A stretch of 14,117 nucleotides of DNA from Candidatus Bathyarchaeota archaeon (lineage in GTDB: Archaea > Thermoproteota > Bathyarchaeia > Bathyarchaeales > DTEX01), in assembly GCA_021162225.1 (NCBI GenBank), contig JAGGZB010000194.1, positions 1-14,117 on the forward strand, written 5' to 3'. The notes under the pieces were generated by a model that did not search any database, had not been told where the DNA came from, and saw only the letters and a list, made by a program, of their open reading frames with translations. The position numbers and the translations under genes are program-made. The first letter of the stretch is position 1. The number at the start of each line of letters is the position of its first letter. Of this stretch, positions 4,954 to 13,888 are shown piece after piece.

Positions 4954-5027
4954 GACAGGTATATATGTTTATTAAGTTGTAACCGCAATCTCCTTACTTG
5001 AGTTCTCTCTCGTCGGAGATGAAACGA

Positions 5028-7802
5028 ATGCGATTCTCTGAGAAGGAGTATCATTTACCATTCTTCGACGAGTATGGCTACGTTAGAAAGCAGTGTCCCA
5101 AGTGTGGAGAATACTTCTGGACGCTTAATCCAGATCAGAGATTATGCGGCGAGTCTACAACCTACGGATGCGCGGATTATACATTTATCAATGATCCTCC
5201 AACGCGTCGAAAATATACTTTAAGAGAGATGAGAGAGGCCTTTCTATCCTTTTTTGAGAAGAGAGGTCATAAGCGGATAAAGCCTTATCTGCTCGTAGCG
5301 CGGTGGAGAGACGATCTTTACTTCACAAATGCAAGCATAATAGACTTCCAGCCCTATGTTACTGAAGGAATAATCCCCCCGCCAGCGAATCCCCTTGTTA
5401 TAGTTCAGCCATGTGTCAGGTTCCCCGACATCGAAAGTGTGGGATCTACATTTGGGCGCCACTTAACAATCTTCGAAATGGGCGGGCATCATGCATTTAA
5501 CTATCCAGAAAAACAAGTTTATTGGAAGGATGAAACCGTTCGGCTCCACCATGAATTCGTAACTAAAGTTCTAGGGGTCAAAGATGAGGAGGTAATATAT
5601 AAGGAGGGAATATGGTCCGGAGGTGGAAATGCAGGGCCAGATGTCGAGAGTATAATTCGTGGATTAGAAGTTGCAACGCTTGTCTTCATGAAGTATAAGG
5701 TTGTTGATGGAGAGTTCGTTGAGCTTCCGATAAAGACGGTCGATACTGGGTATGGAATAGAAAGATTCACTTGGCTTTCTCAGGGATGTATAAGCGGATT
5801 CGAAGCAATCTATGGAGACTTGCTGGAAAAGATTAAAATGATGGTGGGCGTTGAGGTTCCTGACGAAAAACTTCTCGCTGATATCTCTAGAGTCTCCGGT
5901 CTGATAGCAATCTCAAAAACTTCAAGTCGCGCGGAGAACTGGAGAAGAGTGGCACAGAAGGTTGGCGTTGACGCCCAAGAGCTCAGTAAGATGATAGATC
6001 CGCTTGTAGATATTTATGCGGTAGCTGACCATACGAAATGCTTAACGTTTCTTCTGGCTGAAGGTGTTGTCCCATCGAATGTGCGTGAAGGATACTTAAC
6101 TAGGCTTCTTATAAGGAGAACATGTAGGCTTCTTAGAAATCTCTCAATTGAGGATAAACTTTTCGACATAGTTGAGATGCAGATCTCATTCTGGTCTAAG
6201 GATTTCCCACATCTTAAAGAAATGCGCGATGAGATTCTGAGTCTCCTCTCGATAGAAAAGGCAAAGTATGATGAGACCTTGTTGAGGGGCCGCAGCCTCG
6301 TTCGAAGAATGATTAGGGAGCATAAGAGTAAGGGGGTTTCAGAGATTCCGTTAGAGGACCTTATTAATCTTTATGACTCGCACGGCCTAACTCCAGAGGT
6401 TGTAAGCGAGATGGCTGAGGAGGAAGGCGTAGAGATTCATATTCCCGAAAACTTCTATAGCTATGTAGCCGAAAGACACATGGCTGCTCCTAGAGAGGAG
6501 AGGTCGCCGATAACTGAAGGAATAAGAGACATCGAGGATGAATTCTCCGACCTACCGGAGACAAGGAAGCTCTACTATGAAGACGCATACGTTAAAGAGT
6601 TTAAGGCTAAGGTTCTTAGAGTCTCAGGAAATCGTGTTGTATTAGATAAAACGGCATTCTATCCAGAAGGCGGTGGACAACCAGCGGATCAAGGTTTCCT
6701 TGAATTTAGCGGAAGACGATCTAAGGTGAAAGATGTTCAGAAGATGGGCGGGATTGTAGTTCACTTCCTTGAGGGGCCTATTCCAGAAGAAGGAAAAGAG
6801 GTTAGAGGCATAATCGACTGGAAACGGAGGATCAGTCTGATGAGAAGTCACACGGCTACACACATTATCATGGGCGCAGCTAGACGAATACTAGGAGAAC
6901 ACGTTTGGCAAGCGGGAGCTCAGAAAGGTGTGGAACGGAGTAGAATTGACTTTTCCCATCCTAAAAGGCTAAGCTTCGAGGAGATTAAAAAGATTGAGAG
7001 CTTGGCAAACAAGGTTGTCAGGGATAATCGTCCAGTTAAAGTCTTTTGGATGCCCAGAGAGGAAGCTGAAAGAGAGTATGGATTCAGAATTTATCAAGGC
7101 GGGGTTGTTCCAGGCAGAGATATACGAATCGTGAAAGTGGAAGATTGGGACGTTGAAGCATGTGGAGGAACCCATTGCAGAAATACGGGGGAAATCGGGA
7201 TAATAAAGATAATCCGCACAGAGAGAATCCAAGACGGCGTGGAGAGGATAATATTTAGTGTTGGAGAATCTGCTGTTAACGTCATTCAAGAGACAGAGAA
7301 AAGGATTCTCCAGATTGCTGATCTCCTTAACGTTCAACCGGAGAAGGTGGAACGCACAGTAAGCAACCTGGTTTCCGAGCTTAAATATCTCAGGAAAGAA
7401 AAAGAGAAATTATCTAATAGTCTTGCAAGATACCTTGCTGAGAAATGGCTGTTGAGTTCAGAGGAGATCAACGGTGTTAAGCTGGTGTCGAAAATCGTAA
7501 ATGCCGAGGAAGCTAACATAGATTTGTTGATAAAGGTGTCAGCTGAAATTGTGAAGCAGGAAGAGAGAGCTGTCTCGGCTCTTGTATGCGTGGATAATAA
7601 CGCCCGGCTGGTTGTCAATGTAGGGAGAGAGGCTCTTAAGCTCGGAGTCGACGCACGCGAAATTGCTAGAGAAATGGGTTCAAAGCTTGGCGGAGGAGGA
7701 AGTGGAAGGCCCAACTTTGCACAGGGCGGAGGAACAAGAATTGAAGGCGTAAAGGAAGCCATAGAAAAGGCTAGAGAAGTAATTTTAAGTCTTAAGAGGT
7801 GA
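5028..7802 (+). CDS. alaS: Alanyl-tRNA synthetase (archaeal type)
   Basis: The enzyme charges tRNA-Ala and clears mischarged Ser/Gly. From ATG 5028 it is 924 residues, the size of archaeal AlaRS. In order: an archaeal-type N-terminal zinc-like segment (CPKCGEYFW with C23, C26, then C40 and C48); the class II aminoacylation core (MREAFLSFFEKRGHKRI, RWRDDLYFTNASI, RFPDIESVGSTFGRHLTIFEM); the editing domain with HTATH (608-612) and CGGTHC (712-717), whose His and Cys residues bind the editing zinc; and a C-terminal DHHA1 domain ending in GGGGSGRPNFAQGGG. ATG 5028 is preferred because GGAGATGA at 5015-5022 precedes it and the family begins MxxSEEEYxLxFF. TTG 4998 and ATG 5019 are in-frame alternatives. 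The stop TGA lies inside the leuS ribosome binding site. Confidence 0.95.
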   Translation: MRFSEKEYHLPFFDEYGYVRKQCPKCGEYFWTLNPDQRLCGESTTYGCADYTFINDPPTRRKYTLREMREAFLSFFEKRGHKRIKPYLLVARWRDDLYFTNASIIDFQPYVTEGIIPPPANPLVIVQPCVRFPDIESVGSTFGRHLTIFEMGGHHAFNYPEKQVYWKDETVRLHHEFVTKVLGVKDEEVIYKEGIWSGGGNAGPDVESIIRGLEVATLVFMKYKVVDGEFVELPIKTVDTGYGIERFTWLSQGCISGFEAIYGDLLEKIKMMVGVEVPDEKLLADISRVSGLIAISKTSSRAENWRRVAQKVGVDAQELSKMIDPLVDIYAVADHTKCLTFLLAEGVVPSNVREGYLTRLLIRRTCRLLRNLSIEDKLFDIVEMQISFWSKDFPHLKEMRDEILSLLSIEKAKYDETLLRGRSLVRRMIREHKSKGVSEIPLEDLINLYDSHGLTPEVVSEMAEEEGVEIHIPENFYSYVAERHMAAPREERSPITEGIRDIEDEFSDLPETRKLYYEDAYVKEFKAKVLRVSGNRVVLDKTAFYPEGGGQPADQGFLEFSGRRSKVKDVQKMGGIVVHFLEGPIPEEGKEVRGIIDWKRRISLMRSHTATHIIMGAARRILGEHVWQAGAQKGVERSRIDFSHPKRLSFEEIKKIESLANKVVRDNRPVKVFWMPREEAEREYGFRIYQGGVVPGRDIRIVKVEDWDVEACGGTHCRNTGEIGIIKIIRTERIQDGVERIIFSVGESAVNVIQETEKRILQIADLLNVQPEKVERTVSNLVSELKYLRKEKEKLSNSLARYLAEKWLLSSEEINGVKLVSKIVNAEEANIDLLIKVSAEIVKQEERAVSALVCVDNNARLVVNVGREALKLGVDAREIAREMGSKLGGGGSGRPNFAQGGGTRIEGVKEAIEKAREVILSLKR

Positions 7803-7803
7803 T
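7796..7803 (+). promoter_or_regulatory. Ribosome binding site of leuS, overlapping the alaS stop
   Basis: GAGGTGAT lies four bases before ATG 7808 and contains the alaS TGA (7800-7802). It favours ATG 7808 over the in-frame GTG 7799, which lies within the motif, and implies translational coupling of the two synthetases. Confidence 0.7.
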
Positions 7804-7807
7804 TTTT

Positions 7808-10696
7808 ATGTCTTTTGAATGGAGAAAAATCGAGGAGAAATGGAGAAGAGAGTGGGAGAAGGCTAGGATCTTCGAGGCTGACCCGGATCCGAAACGTAAG
7901 AAATGCTTTGTAACTTTTCCATATCCCTATATGAATGGCCCCTTGCATCTTGGGCATGCGTTTACCGCGACCCGTGTTGACGTCTATGCACGTTATAAGA
8001 GGATGAGGGGATTCAATACTCTCTTTCCATGGGCTTGGCATTGGACCGGAGAGCCTATTATAGGTGCCGCCTTACGTATCCAGAGCGGAGATGAAGAGAT
8101 CATAAAAGCTCTAAAAGATATAGATGGTGTTCCGGAGGAGGAACTAAAGAAGTTTGTTGACCCCGTCTATATGGCTCGATACTATACTTCTGAGGGTAAG
8201 GAGGCGGCGAAGAAGATAGGCTTCTCAGTTGATTGGAGAAGAGAGTTTCATACAACTTATCTCGAACCCACCTACAGCCGTTTCATCGAGTGGCAATATG
8301 AGACTTTGAGGAAGAAAGGATACGTCGTGAAGGGAACACATCCTGTTGTATGGTGTCCGAGATGCAAAAGTCCAACGGGAGACCATGACCGTCTCGAAGG
8401 TGAAGGAGTATCACCGGAGGAGTATACCCTCCTAAAGTTCCAGTTTGGCGATGCATATCTACCAGCTGCCACTTTCAGACCTGAAACGATCTACGGTGTT
8501 ACGAATATGTTTCTGAATCCAGACGCGGTTTATGTTGAAGCTATGGTTGATGATGAGAAATGGATTATCAGTAAGGAGGCTGCGTTCAAGCTCTCCGAGC
8601 AGATGAAGAAGGTTAAGATCCTCCGAGAACTTAAGGGATCTGAACTTATAGGTAAATACTTCGTTGATCCTATAAGTGGGAGGAAGCTCCCAATACTCCC
8701 AGGATGGTTTGTAGATCCAGAATCAGCGACGGGAGTTGTATATAGTGTTCCAGCGCATGCTCCAGCAGATTGGATAGCACTTAAAGACTTAATGAATAAG
8801 CCAGATGTGCTGAAAAAGTTTGGCATAGACCCAGAAGTTGTGAAAAGCATAAAGCCGATTTCACTCATCAAGGTTGAGGGTTACGGCGACTATCCAGCTA
8901 TTGAGATAGTTGAGAAGATGGGAATTAAAGACCAATTTGACCCAAAAGTTGACGAGGCTACATCGCTTATCTACAAGAAGGAATTCCATACTGGAGTTTT
9001 GAAGCCGATTACTGGCAAATATGCAGGTAAGAGGGTCCGGGATGTTAAGGCCGAGCTGATAGAAGACTTCAAGAAGATGGGCATCGCGGATTCAATGTAT
9101 GATCTTCCAGAAAAGGTTGTATGCAGATGTACGACTAGATGCATCGTTAAAATACTCTCAGATCAGTGGTTCCTCAAGTACTCAGATCCAGAATGGAAGA
9201 AGCTAGCTCATGAAGCCGTGGATAGAGCAAAGATATTTCCAGAGACCGCCAGAGCATACTTTCACGATAAGATTGATTGGCTTAGAGACTGGGCATGTGC
9301 CCGACGAACCGGCTTAGGAACACCCCTGCCTTGGAGTCCAGACTGGATAGTTGAAACCCTTAGCGACTCAACTATTTATATGGCGTTCTATACGATTGTC
9401 AAGCATATTCGTAAATATAACATAAAAGCAGAACAGTTAACGAATGAGGTTTTCGATTATATTTTCTTGGGTATCGGAGATCCCAAGGCTCTTGCTAAAG
9501 CTTCCGGAATAGACGCTTCAATAATTCAAGAGATGAGAGATGAATTCACATACTGGTACCCAGTAGATTTAAGAGTCTCAGCTAAGGAACTAGTTCCAAA
9601 CCATTTATCTTTCTTCATCTTTCAACACGTAGCACTATTCCCCCGCAAGTACTGGCCTAGAGCAATAGGAGTTAATGGCATGCTTCTAATAGAAGGAAAG
9701 AAAATGTCGAAGTCTAAAGGTAACTTTTTAACGTTAAGTAAGACCGTCGATAAGTTCGGGGCTGATGTAACGAGGATGACGCTGATACTTGGCGCTGAGG
9801 GCATGGAAGATCCTGATTGGCGAGCTGAGAATGCAAGAAGCATAGACTCGAAGCTTCGTTCCCTATATAGACTCGTCAATGAGATAGCTAACATGCGAGG
9901 AGAAGACGAGCCGAGAAGCATAGATCGCTGGTTAATCTCGGTTCTTCAAGGAAGAATAAAGGCAGTCTCCGAGGCAATAGAAAACCTAAAGACTAGAACA
10001 GCCGCCGAGATCGCGCTTTTCGAAGTTTGGAATGATATCCGCTGGTATCTTCGACGTGTCGATAAGCCTAATCCAAAGACCCTTAAGGAGGTTGTGGATG
10101 TCTGGGTAAGGCTTCTAGCTCCTTTCATACCGCATATATGCGAAGAGCTGTGGCATCTCTTAAAGAAGGAAGGTTTTGTATCTGTGGCTGAATGGCCTGT
10201 TTATGATGAGTCCAAGGTTGATGTGGCTGCGGAGGAGTCTGAAGATATAATCAGAAGCCTGATGAATGATACCTTAAATATAATTGAAGCTACGAAAAAG
10301 GCGCCAAAGAGAATCTGCTATTATGTTGCTGCCGATTGGAAATGGAAGGTCTACCTTGAGATTTTGAGAAAAGCGTTATCAGCTAAGGTTGAGATGGGCG
10401 ATGCGATGAGATCTCTTATGAGGGATCAAGAGTTGAGAAGAAAAGCTAAGGAGGTTTCAGCCTATGTTGGGAAACTATTGCCCGAGATAAATGTCATGCC
10501 AGAGGATCAAAAGAGAAGGAGAGTCGAGGCTAAGAAGATAGATGAAGAAGCACTCCTAAATCAAGCTAAAAGGCTTCTTGAAAGAGAGTTTAAGGCTGAG
10601 ATCCTAGTATATAATGAAGACGATGCGAAACGTTATGATCCTATGAATAGGGCTAACTTGGCAAAACCGTATCGTCCCGCGATATACATAGAATAG
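7808..10696 (+). CDS. leuS: Leucyl-tRNA synthetase (archaeal type)
   Basis: The enzyme charges tRNA-Leu and hydrolyses mischarged products in its CP1 domain. The 962-residue length is typical of archaeal/eukaryotic LeuRS. Motifs seen: class I HLGH signature in PYPYMNGPLHLGHAFT (HLGH 47-50), CP1 editing site TFRPETIYGVTN (222-233), the VVYSVPAHAPADWIAL block with the candidate editing Asp at 321, a WFLKYSDPEWKK zinc-adjacent region, and KMSKS at 632-636. These are followed by an anticodon-binding helical domain and a C-terminal extension. The CRCTTRC and CPRCKSP cysteine pairs are possible zinc knuckles. All catalytic motifs are intact. It is coupled to alaS through a shared stop/binding site and is separated from argF by 127 bases. 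Confidence 0.96.
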   Translation: MSFEWRKIEEKWRREWEKARIFEADPDPKRKKCFVTFPYPYMNGPLHLGHAFTATRVDVYARYKRMRGFNTLFPWAWHWTGEPIIGAALRIQSGDEEIIKALKDIDGVPEEELKKFVDPVYMARYYTSEGKEAAKKIGFSVDWRREFHTTYLEPTYSRFIEWQYETLRKKGYVVKGTHPVVWCPRCKSPTGDHDRLEGEGVSPEEYTLLKFQFGDAYLPAATFRPETIYGVTNMFLNPDAVYVEAMVDDEKWIISKEAAFKLSEQMKKVKILRELKGSELIGKYFVDPISGRKLPILPGWFVDPESATGVVYSVPAHAPADWIALKDLMNKPDVLKKFGIDPEVVKSIKPISLIKVEGYGDYPAIEIVEKMGIKDQFDPKVDEATSLIYKKEFHTGVLKPITGKYAGKRVRDVKAELIEDFKKMGIADSMYDLPEKVVCRCTTRCIVKILSDQWFLKYSDPEWKKLAHEAVDRAKIFPETARAYFHDKIDWLRDWACARRTGLGTPLPWSPDWIVETLSDSTIYMAFYTIVKHIRKYNIKAEQLTNEVFDYIFLGIGDPKALAKASGIDASIIQEMRDEFTYWYPVDLRVSAKELVPNHLSFFIFQHVALFPRKYWPRAIGVNGMLLIEGKKMSKSKGNFLTLSKTVDKFGADVTRMTLILGAEGMEDPDWRAENARSIDSKLRSLYRLVNEIANMRGEDEPRSIDRWLISVLQGRIKAVSEAIENLKTRTAAEIALFEVWNDIRWYLRRVDKPNPKTLKEVVDVWVRLLAPFIPHICEELWHLLKKEGFVSVAEWPVYDESKVDVAAEESEDIIRSLMNDTLNIIEATKKAPKRICYYVAADWKWKVYLEILRKALSAKVEMGDAMRSLMRDQELRRKAKEVSAYVGKLLPEINVMPEDQKRRRVEAKKIDEEALLNQAKRLLEREFKAEILVYNEDDAKRYDPMNRANLAKPYRPAIYIE

Positions 10697-10768
10697 ATAC
10701 TCTAAAAGGAAGATTATTCGTGCCTATATGCCTGTTACTGAAAGGCTGCTGCTGAAAGATCAAAACTC

Positions 10769-10776
10769 ATATATCG
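10769..10776 (+). promoter_or_regulatory. Candidate TATA box for argF
   Basis: CATATATC in the 127-base leuS-argF gap would place a transcript start near 10799, 25 bases before the argF start and just before its AGGAG site at 10809-10813. No convincing terminator for leuS is visible in the gap. Confidence 0.35.
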
Positions 10777-10823
10777 CTTTCCGCCTTTCTTTCTAGAATA
10801 AACTAACTAGGAGAAATAATGCC

Positions 10824-11768
10824 TTGGAGAAACGTGATTTTCTTACATTACAGAGCTTTAAGGCTGACGAGATACGTGAGATGCTCGAGCTCACCAGAAG
10901 GTTCAAAGAAGGTTCTTTGAGTATCAATGAGGGAAGTATTCTTTCCGGCAAGTCTATAGTCCTTCTTTTCCAGAAGCACTCTACGCGTACTCGGGTCTCC
11001 TTTGAGGTTGCCATAAACCAGCTAGGCGGGCATCCAGTATGCTTGGGATGGAGAGAGTCTCAGCTGGGTAGAGGTGAAACCATAGCTGATACGGCTCGTG
11101 TTCTAAGCAGATACGTCGATGCGGTTGTAGCTCGCGTTTATAAGCATTCCGACTTAGAGGAGATGGCCAAATACGCGGATATACCGATTATAAACGCCTT
11201 ATCAGACATGTATCATCCATGTCAGATAGTTGCCGACCTATACACTATGTGGGAGAAATTTGGCTCTCTGAAAGGGTTGAAGGTTGCGTATGTAGGGGAT
11301 GGAAACAACGTTTGTAACTCGCTTCTCATAGGCTGTAGTAAGATGGGAGTAAACTTATCCGTGGCGTGTCCCTCAGGATATGAGCCATCTAGTGAAGCTT
11401 TAAGGTTTGCCGAAAGGAACTCGAAAGAAAGCGGGTCGGAGATAAGGATTCTTCGAGATCCATTCGAAGCATGTAAAGATGCTGATGTTATCTATACGGA
11501 CACGTTTGTCTCGATGGGTGATGAGGCTGAACGTGAAGAGAGATTATCTGTTTTTCTGCCTAAGTATCAGGTGAACGCTGAGCTCTTGAAAGTAGCTTCT
11601 GATAATGTTCTCTTTATGCACTGTTTACCAGCGCATCGAAATGAAGAAGTTACCGACGAAGTTATAGATGGTCCTCATTCAGTCGTTTGGGATGAGGCGG
11701 AGAACCGGTTACATACGGCCAAGGCTATACTCGCTATGATGCTCAAAAGAGACTTTCATAATCCTTAA
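10824..11768 (+). CDS. argF: Ornithine carbamoyltransferase
   Basis: The enzyme joins carbamoyl phosphate and ornithine to give citrulline in arginine synthesis, in the cytoplasm. The 314-residue product carries all diagnostic motifs. These are the carbamoyl phosphate loop STRTR (53-57), HPCQ (131-134) in DMYHPCQIVADL, the VGDGNNVCNSL ornithine-domain strand (157-167), DTFVSMG with SMG at 230-232, and HCLPAHR (266-272), which distinguishes OTC from aspartate carbamoyltransferase. The start is TTG 10824 with AGGAG ten bases upstream. The nearby ATG 10819 is in another frame, and the upstream in-frame codons hold no start. No other arginine genes are in the window. It is followed after 18 bases by rps7 on the same strand. 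Confidence 0.96.
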   Translation: MEKRDFLTLQSFKADEIREMLELTRRFKEGSLSINEGSILSGKSIVLLFQKHSTRTRVSFEVAINQLGGHPVCLGWRESQLGRGETIADTARVLSRYVDAVVARVYKHSDLEEMAKYADIPIINALSDMYHPCQIVADLYTMWEKFGSLKGLKVAYVGDGNNVCNSLLIGCSKMGVNLSVACPSGYEPSSEALRFAERNSKESGSEIRILRDPFEACKDADVIYTDTFVSMGDEAEREERLSVFLPKYQVNAELLKVASDNVLFMHCLPAHRNEEVTDEVIDGPHSVVWDEAENRLHTAKAILAMMLKRDFHNP

Positions 11769-11786
11769 ATAACGGCGTTCGATTTC

Positions 11787-12395
11787 ATGAATAAAGAATC
11801 ATCAAGTAGGGCTGGAAAACAAATGAGCATGCCGAAGTTCAAGCTCTTCGGAAAGTGGAGTTTAGAAGATGTTGAAGTGAAGGATATCGGGCTTAAGGAT
11901 TACATATCGCTTAGACCTATCTATGTTCCTCACACAATGGGAAGGCATGAACATCATAGATTCCATAAGTCAAAGCTCAATATAGTTGAAAGATTAGCGA
12001 ATAATCTCATGAGGCCTGGAAAGAATGCTGGGAAGAAGGCTAGAGCGCTGAAATTCATTAAAAATGCCTTTGAGATAATTCATTTGCGAACTGGGGAGAA
12101 TCCGATTCAGGTTCTCGTCAGGGCAATTGAAAATGCAGCTCCATGCGAAGATACCACTAGAATCAGCTATGGAGGAATCGTGTATCAACAAGCTGTGGAT
12201 ATTTCTCCCCAGCGAAGAGTTGATCTTGCCTTGAGGTTCATTGCTGACGGAGCGAGGAGGGCTGCTTTCAGTAATCCGAAACCTTTCGAAGAATGCTTAG
12301 CTGAGGAAATAATCGCCGCTGCCAATAAATCTCCAGAGAGCTATGCTGTACAAAGACGGAATGAAATGGAGAGAATAGCCCTACATGCACGATGA
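11787..12395 (+). CDS. rps7: Small subunit ribosomal protein uS7
   Basis: uS7 nucleates assembly of the 30S head by binding 16S rRNA. The 202-residue product has the archaeal N-terminal extension (KFKLFGKWSLEDVEVKDIGLKDYI), the KLNIVERLANNLM and NPIQVLVRAIENAAP helices, the RISYGGIVYQQAVDISPQRRVDLALRFI core across about 132-162, and the C-terminal NKSPESYAVQRRNEMERIALHAR. ATG 11787 gives this start; no ribosome binding site precedes it. ATG 11823 (a 190-residue product starting MSMPKF) is a reasonable alternative. In most archaea this gene lies next to rps12 and EF-1A genes; here it follows argF by 18 bases, so read-through from argF is likely. Confidence 0.95.
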   Translation: MNKESSSRAGKQMSMPKFKLFGKWSLEDVEVKDIGLKDYISLRPIYVPHTMGRHEHHRFHKSKLNIVERLANNLMRPGKNAGKKARALKFIKNAFEIIHLRTGENPIQVLVRAIENAAPCEDTTRISYGGIVYQQAVDISPQRRVDLALRFIADGARRAAFSNPKPFEECLAEEIIAAANKSPESYAVQRRNEMERIALHAR

Positions 12396-12410
12396 TATCT
12401 TGAATATTTT

Positions 12411-12427
12411 ACTCCTAAATCTGGAGT
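12411..12427. terminator. Candidate stem-loop between convergent rps7 and fucosidase
   Basis: ACTCC (12411-12415) and GGAGT (12423-12427) form a 5-bp stem with a 7-base loop in the 63-base gap between the two convergent genes, followed on the + strand by CTTCTTC. It could help end rps7 transcripts. The stem is short and lacks a clean T-run, so confidence is low. Confidence 0.25.
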
Positions 12428-12458
12428 CTTCTTCGCCTGTATGAATGTGAGCTCTTGA

Positions 12459-13715
12459 TTATGGCCATTTTCTATCCGCCATCTCCAGAACGATAACGTT
12501 ATCCACCGGATCTAAAGGTTTAGTTCCTAAATGTAACAGGATGCTTTCGCCTTTTTGCTTAAATCTTAGCTTTTCATGATTCTTTCCCGCCAGAAAATAC
12601 GCTCTTTCAACATCATTCTTTATTCCCTGCATCTCTATTTTCCCATCCCAAGGCCACGCTAGGACATGAACATATAATTTCCCAGGCTTTGAGGTGTATT
12701 TATACGGATCATGTGGGCGCGTATCAACCGGGCTTGCCTGAGCCCCATATATGCTCTCTCCATTCTTCTTAAGCCACTCCCCTACTTTCTTCAGGATCTG
12801 TACGGAAGGCTCCGGAATCTCCCCGTCAGCTGTAGGGCCGACGTTGAGCAAATAGTTACCGCCCTTACTCACAATATCAACGAGATTCTGGATGATTACT
12901 CCCGGAGATTTCCAATCATGATCATAACTCTTGAAGCCCCAAGTATTGTTTATGGTTGCTGGTGTTTCCCAGTCATACTCAACGCGTTTCTCGGGTATCT
13001 CGTTATCTCCCAGCTCTATGTAATCTCCGATTCCTACATCCCATCTCCTCCCTGGATCTATGCGTCCACTTACTATAGTTTCAGGTTGGAATCTGTGAAC
13101 CCATGCTTTTAGTTCTCTAGCAATCTCCGGAGTTGGAGAGTATATGTCAAACCATACAATGGCGATTGATCCATAATTTGTAAGTAACTCGCGGAGCTGA
13201 GGTTTAACGTAGTCTTCTAGATACCTAGTGAAGTTCTTATTGTTCGGATCGTAATCCCAATCATTGCCGGCGCCGTCGGGATGATGCCAGTCAAGTAGTT
13301 GTGAGTAATAAAATCCAAATTTTATGCCTTCCTTTCTACAGGCCTCTGAGAGCTCCTTTAATGGGTCACGGTTGAAGGGAGTTGCGTCAACAATATTATA
13401 ATCTGTAAGCTCGGTATGGAACATGCAGAATCCGTCATGATGCTTTGCCGTTATAACAATGTATCTCATTCCAGCTTCCTTTGCTACCTTAACCCATTCC
13501 GTAGCATCAAACTTAACAGGGTTGAAATGTCTGGCGAGTTTCTCATACTCCTCGATTGGTATCCTAGCATTGAACTGAATCCATTCGCCTAATCCTGAGA
13601 CTAGCTTTCCCTTCCACATTCCAGCAGGTACTGAATAGAGCCCCCAATGAATGAACATTCCGAACTTCGCTTCCCGCCACCAAGCCATCCTTCTATCACG
13701 TTCACTTTTAGACAT
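12459..13715 (-). CDS. Alpha-L-fucosidase, glycoside hydrolase family 29
   Basis: This retaining glycosidase releases terminal L-fucose. The 418-residue single frame shows the GH29 blocks in order: WWREAKFGMFIHWGLYS (HWG at 23-25), AKHHDGFCMFHT (KHHDGF 91-96), KFGFYYSQLDWHH-like strand (131-145), IAIVWFD (nucleophile candidate D190), the YDWETPATINNTWGF block (candidate acid/base E250), and LLNVGPTADGEI (289-300). A short C-terminal beta domain follows. No signal peptide is present, so it should act in the cytoplasm on imported fuco-oligosaccharides or glycoconjugate breakdown products (inference). ATG 13715 starts the family homology cleanly; a weak GGGGGT precedes it. It is alone on its strand, convergent to rps7 and divergent from fwdA, with no sugar transporter or fucose catabolic gene in view. 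Horizontal acquisition is possible. Confidence 0.93.
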   Translation of the reverse strand: MSKSERDRRMAWWREAKFGMFIHWGLYSVPAGMWKGKLVSGLGEWIQFNARIPIEEYEKLARHFNPVKFDATEWVKVAKEAGMRYIVITAKHHDGFCMFHTELTDYNIVDATPFNRDPLKELSEACRKEGIKFGFYYSQLLDWHHPDGAGNDWDYDPNNKNFTRYLEDYVKPQLRELLTNYGSIAIVWFDIYSPTPEIARELKAWVHRFQPETIVSGRIDPGRRWDVGIGDYIELGDNEIPEKRVEYDWETPATINNTWGFKSYDHDWKSPGVIIQNLVDIVSKGGNYLLNVGPTADGEIPEPSVQILKKVGEWLKKNGESIYGAQASPVDTRPHDPYKYTSKPGKLYVHVLAWPWDGKIEMQGIKNDVERAYFLAGKNHEKLRFKQKGESILLHLGTKPLDPVDNVIVLEMADRKWP

Positions 13716-13753
13716 GAGTAACTTACCCCCATACTGTTTTATCTTGGTAGAGG

Positions 13754-13761
13754 TTTTTAAA
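13754..13761 (-). promoter_or_regulatory. Candidate TATA box for the fucosidase gene
   Basis: TTTAAAAA on the minus strand is 39 to 46 bases before the ATG at 13715. The usual spacing predicts a transcript start near 13731 and a 16-base leader, consistent with an independently transcribed gene. Confidence 0.45.
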
Positions 13762-13852
13762 GGATATTTTGAATAAATTTAAAGAATTTTTCTGTGAAGA
13801 AGCAAATAACAACGATTAAGCTAAAGAAAGTATTAAGGAATGATACGTAATC

Positions 13853-13860
13853 CCTATAAG
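13853..13860 (+). promoter_or_regulatory. Weak candidate promoter element for fwdA
   Basis: CCTATAAG lies 29 to 36 bases before ATG 13889. It would put the transcript start only about six bases before the ATG, cutting into the GGAAGGAA site at 13877-13884. An upstream TATTAAGG at 13831-13838 would leave a fuller leader. Which is used cannot be decided by eye. Confidence 0.2.
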
Positions 13861-13888
13861 ATCGCCGGCTGCTACTGGAAGGAAGATT

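Noticed and set aside
7334..8041. Long open frame on the minus strand opposite the end of alaS and start of leuS
   Set aside because: It lies wholly antisense to two clear synthetase genes, is Ser/Leu/Thr-rich as expected of a shadow frame, and shows no recognisable domain.
10697..10823. tRNA or small RNA gene in the leuS-argF gap
   Set aside because: I could not fold a cloverleaf or find T-loop (GTTCRA) or paired C/D box motifs; only a TATA-like element and the argF binding site are visible.
12711..13112. Plus-strand 133-codon frame inside the fucosidase gene
   Set aside because: It is antisense to conserved GH29 motifs and has no recognisable features or ribosome binding site.
12459..13715. 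Programmed frameshift in the fucosidase, as in Saccharolobus
   Set aside because: All GH29 blocks occur in one continuous frame from ATG to stop, so no frameshift is needed.
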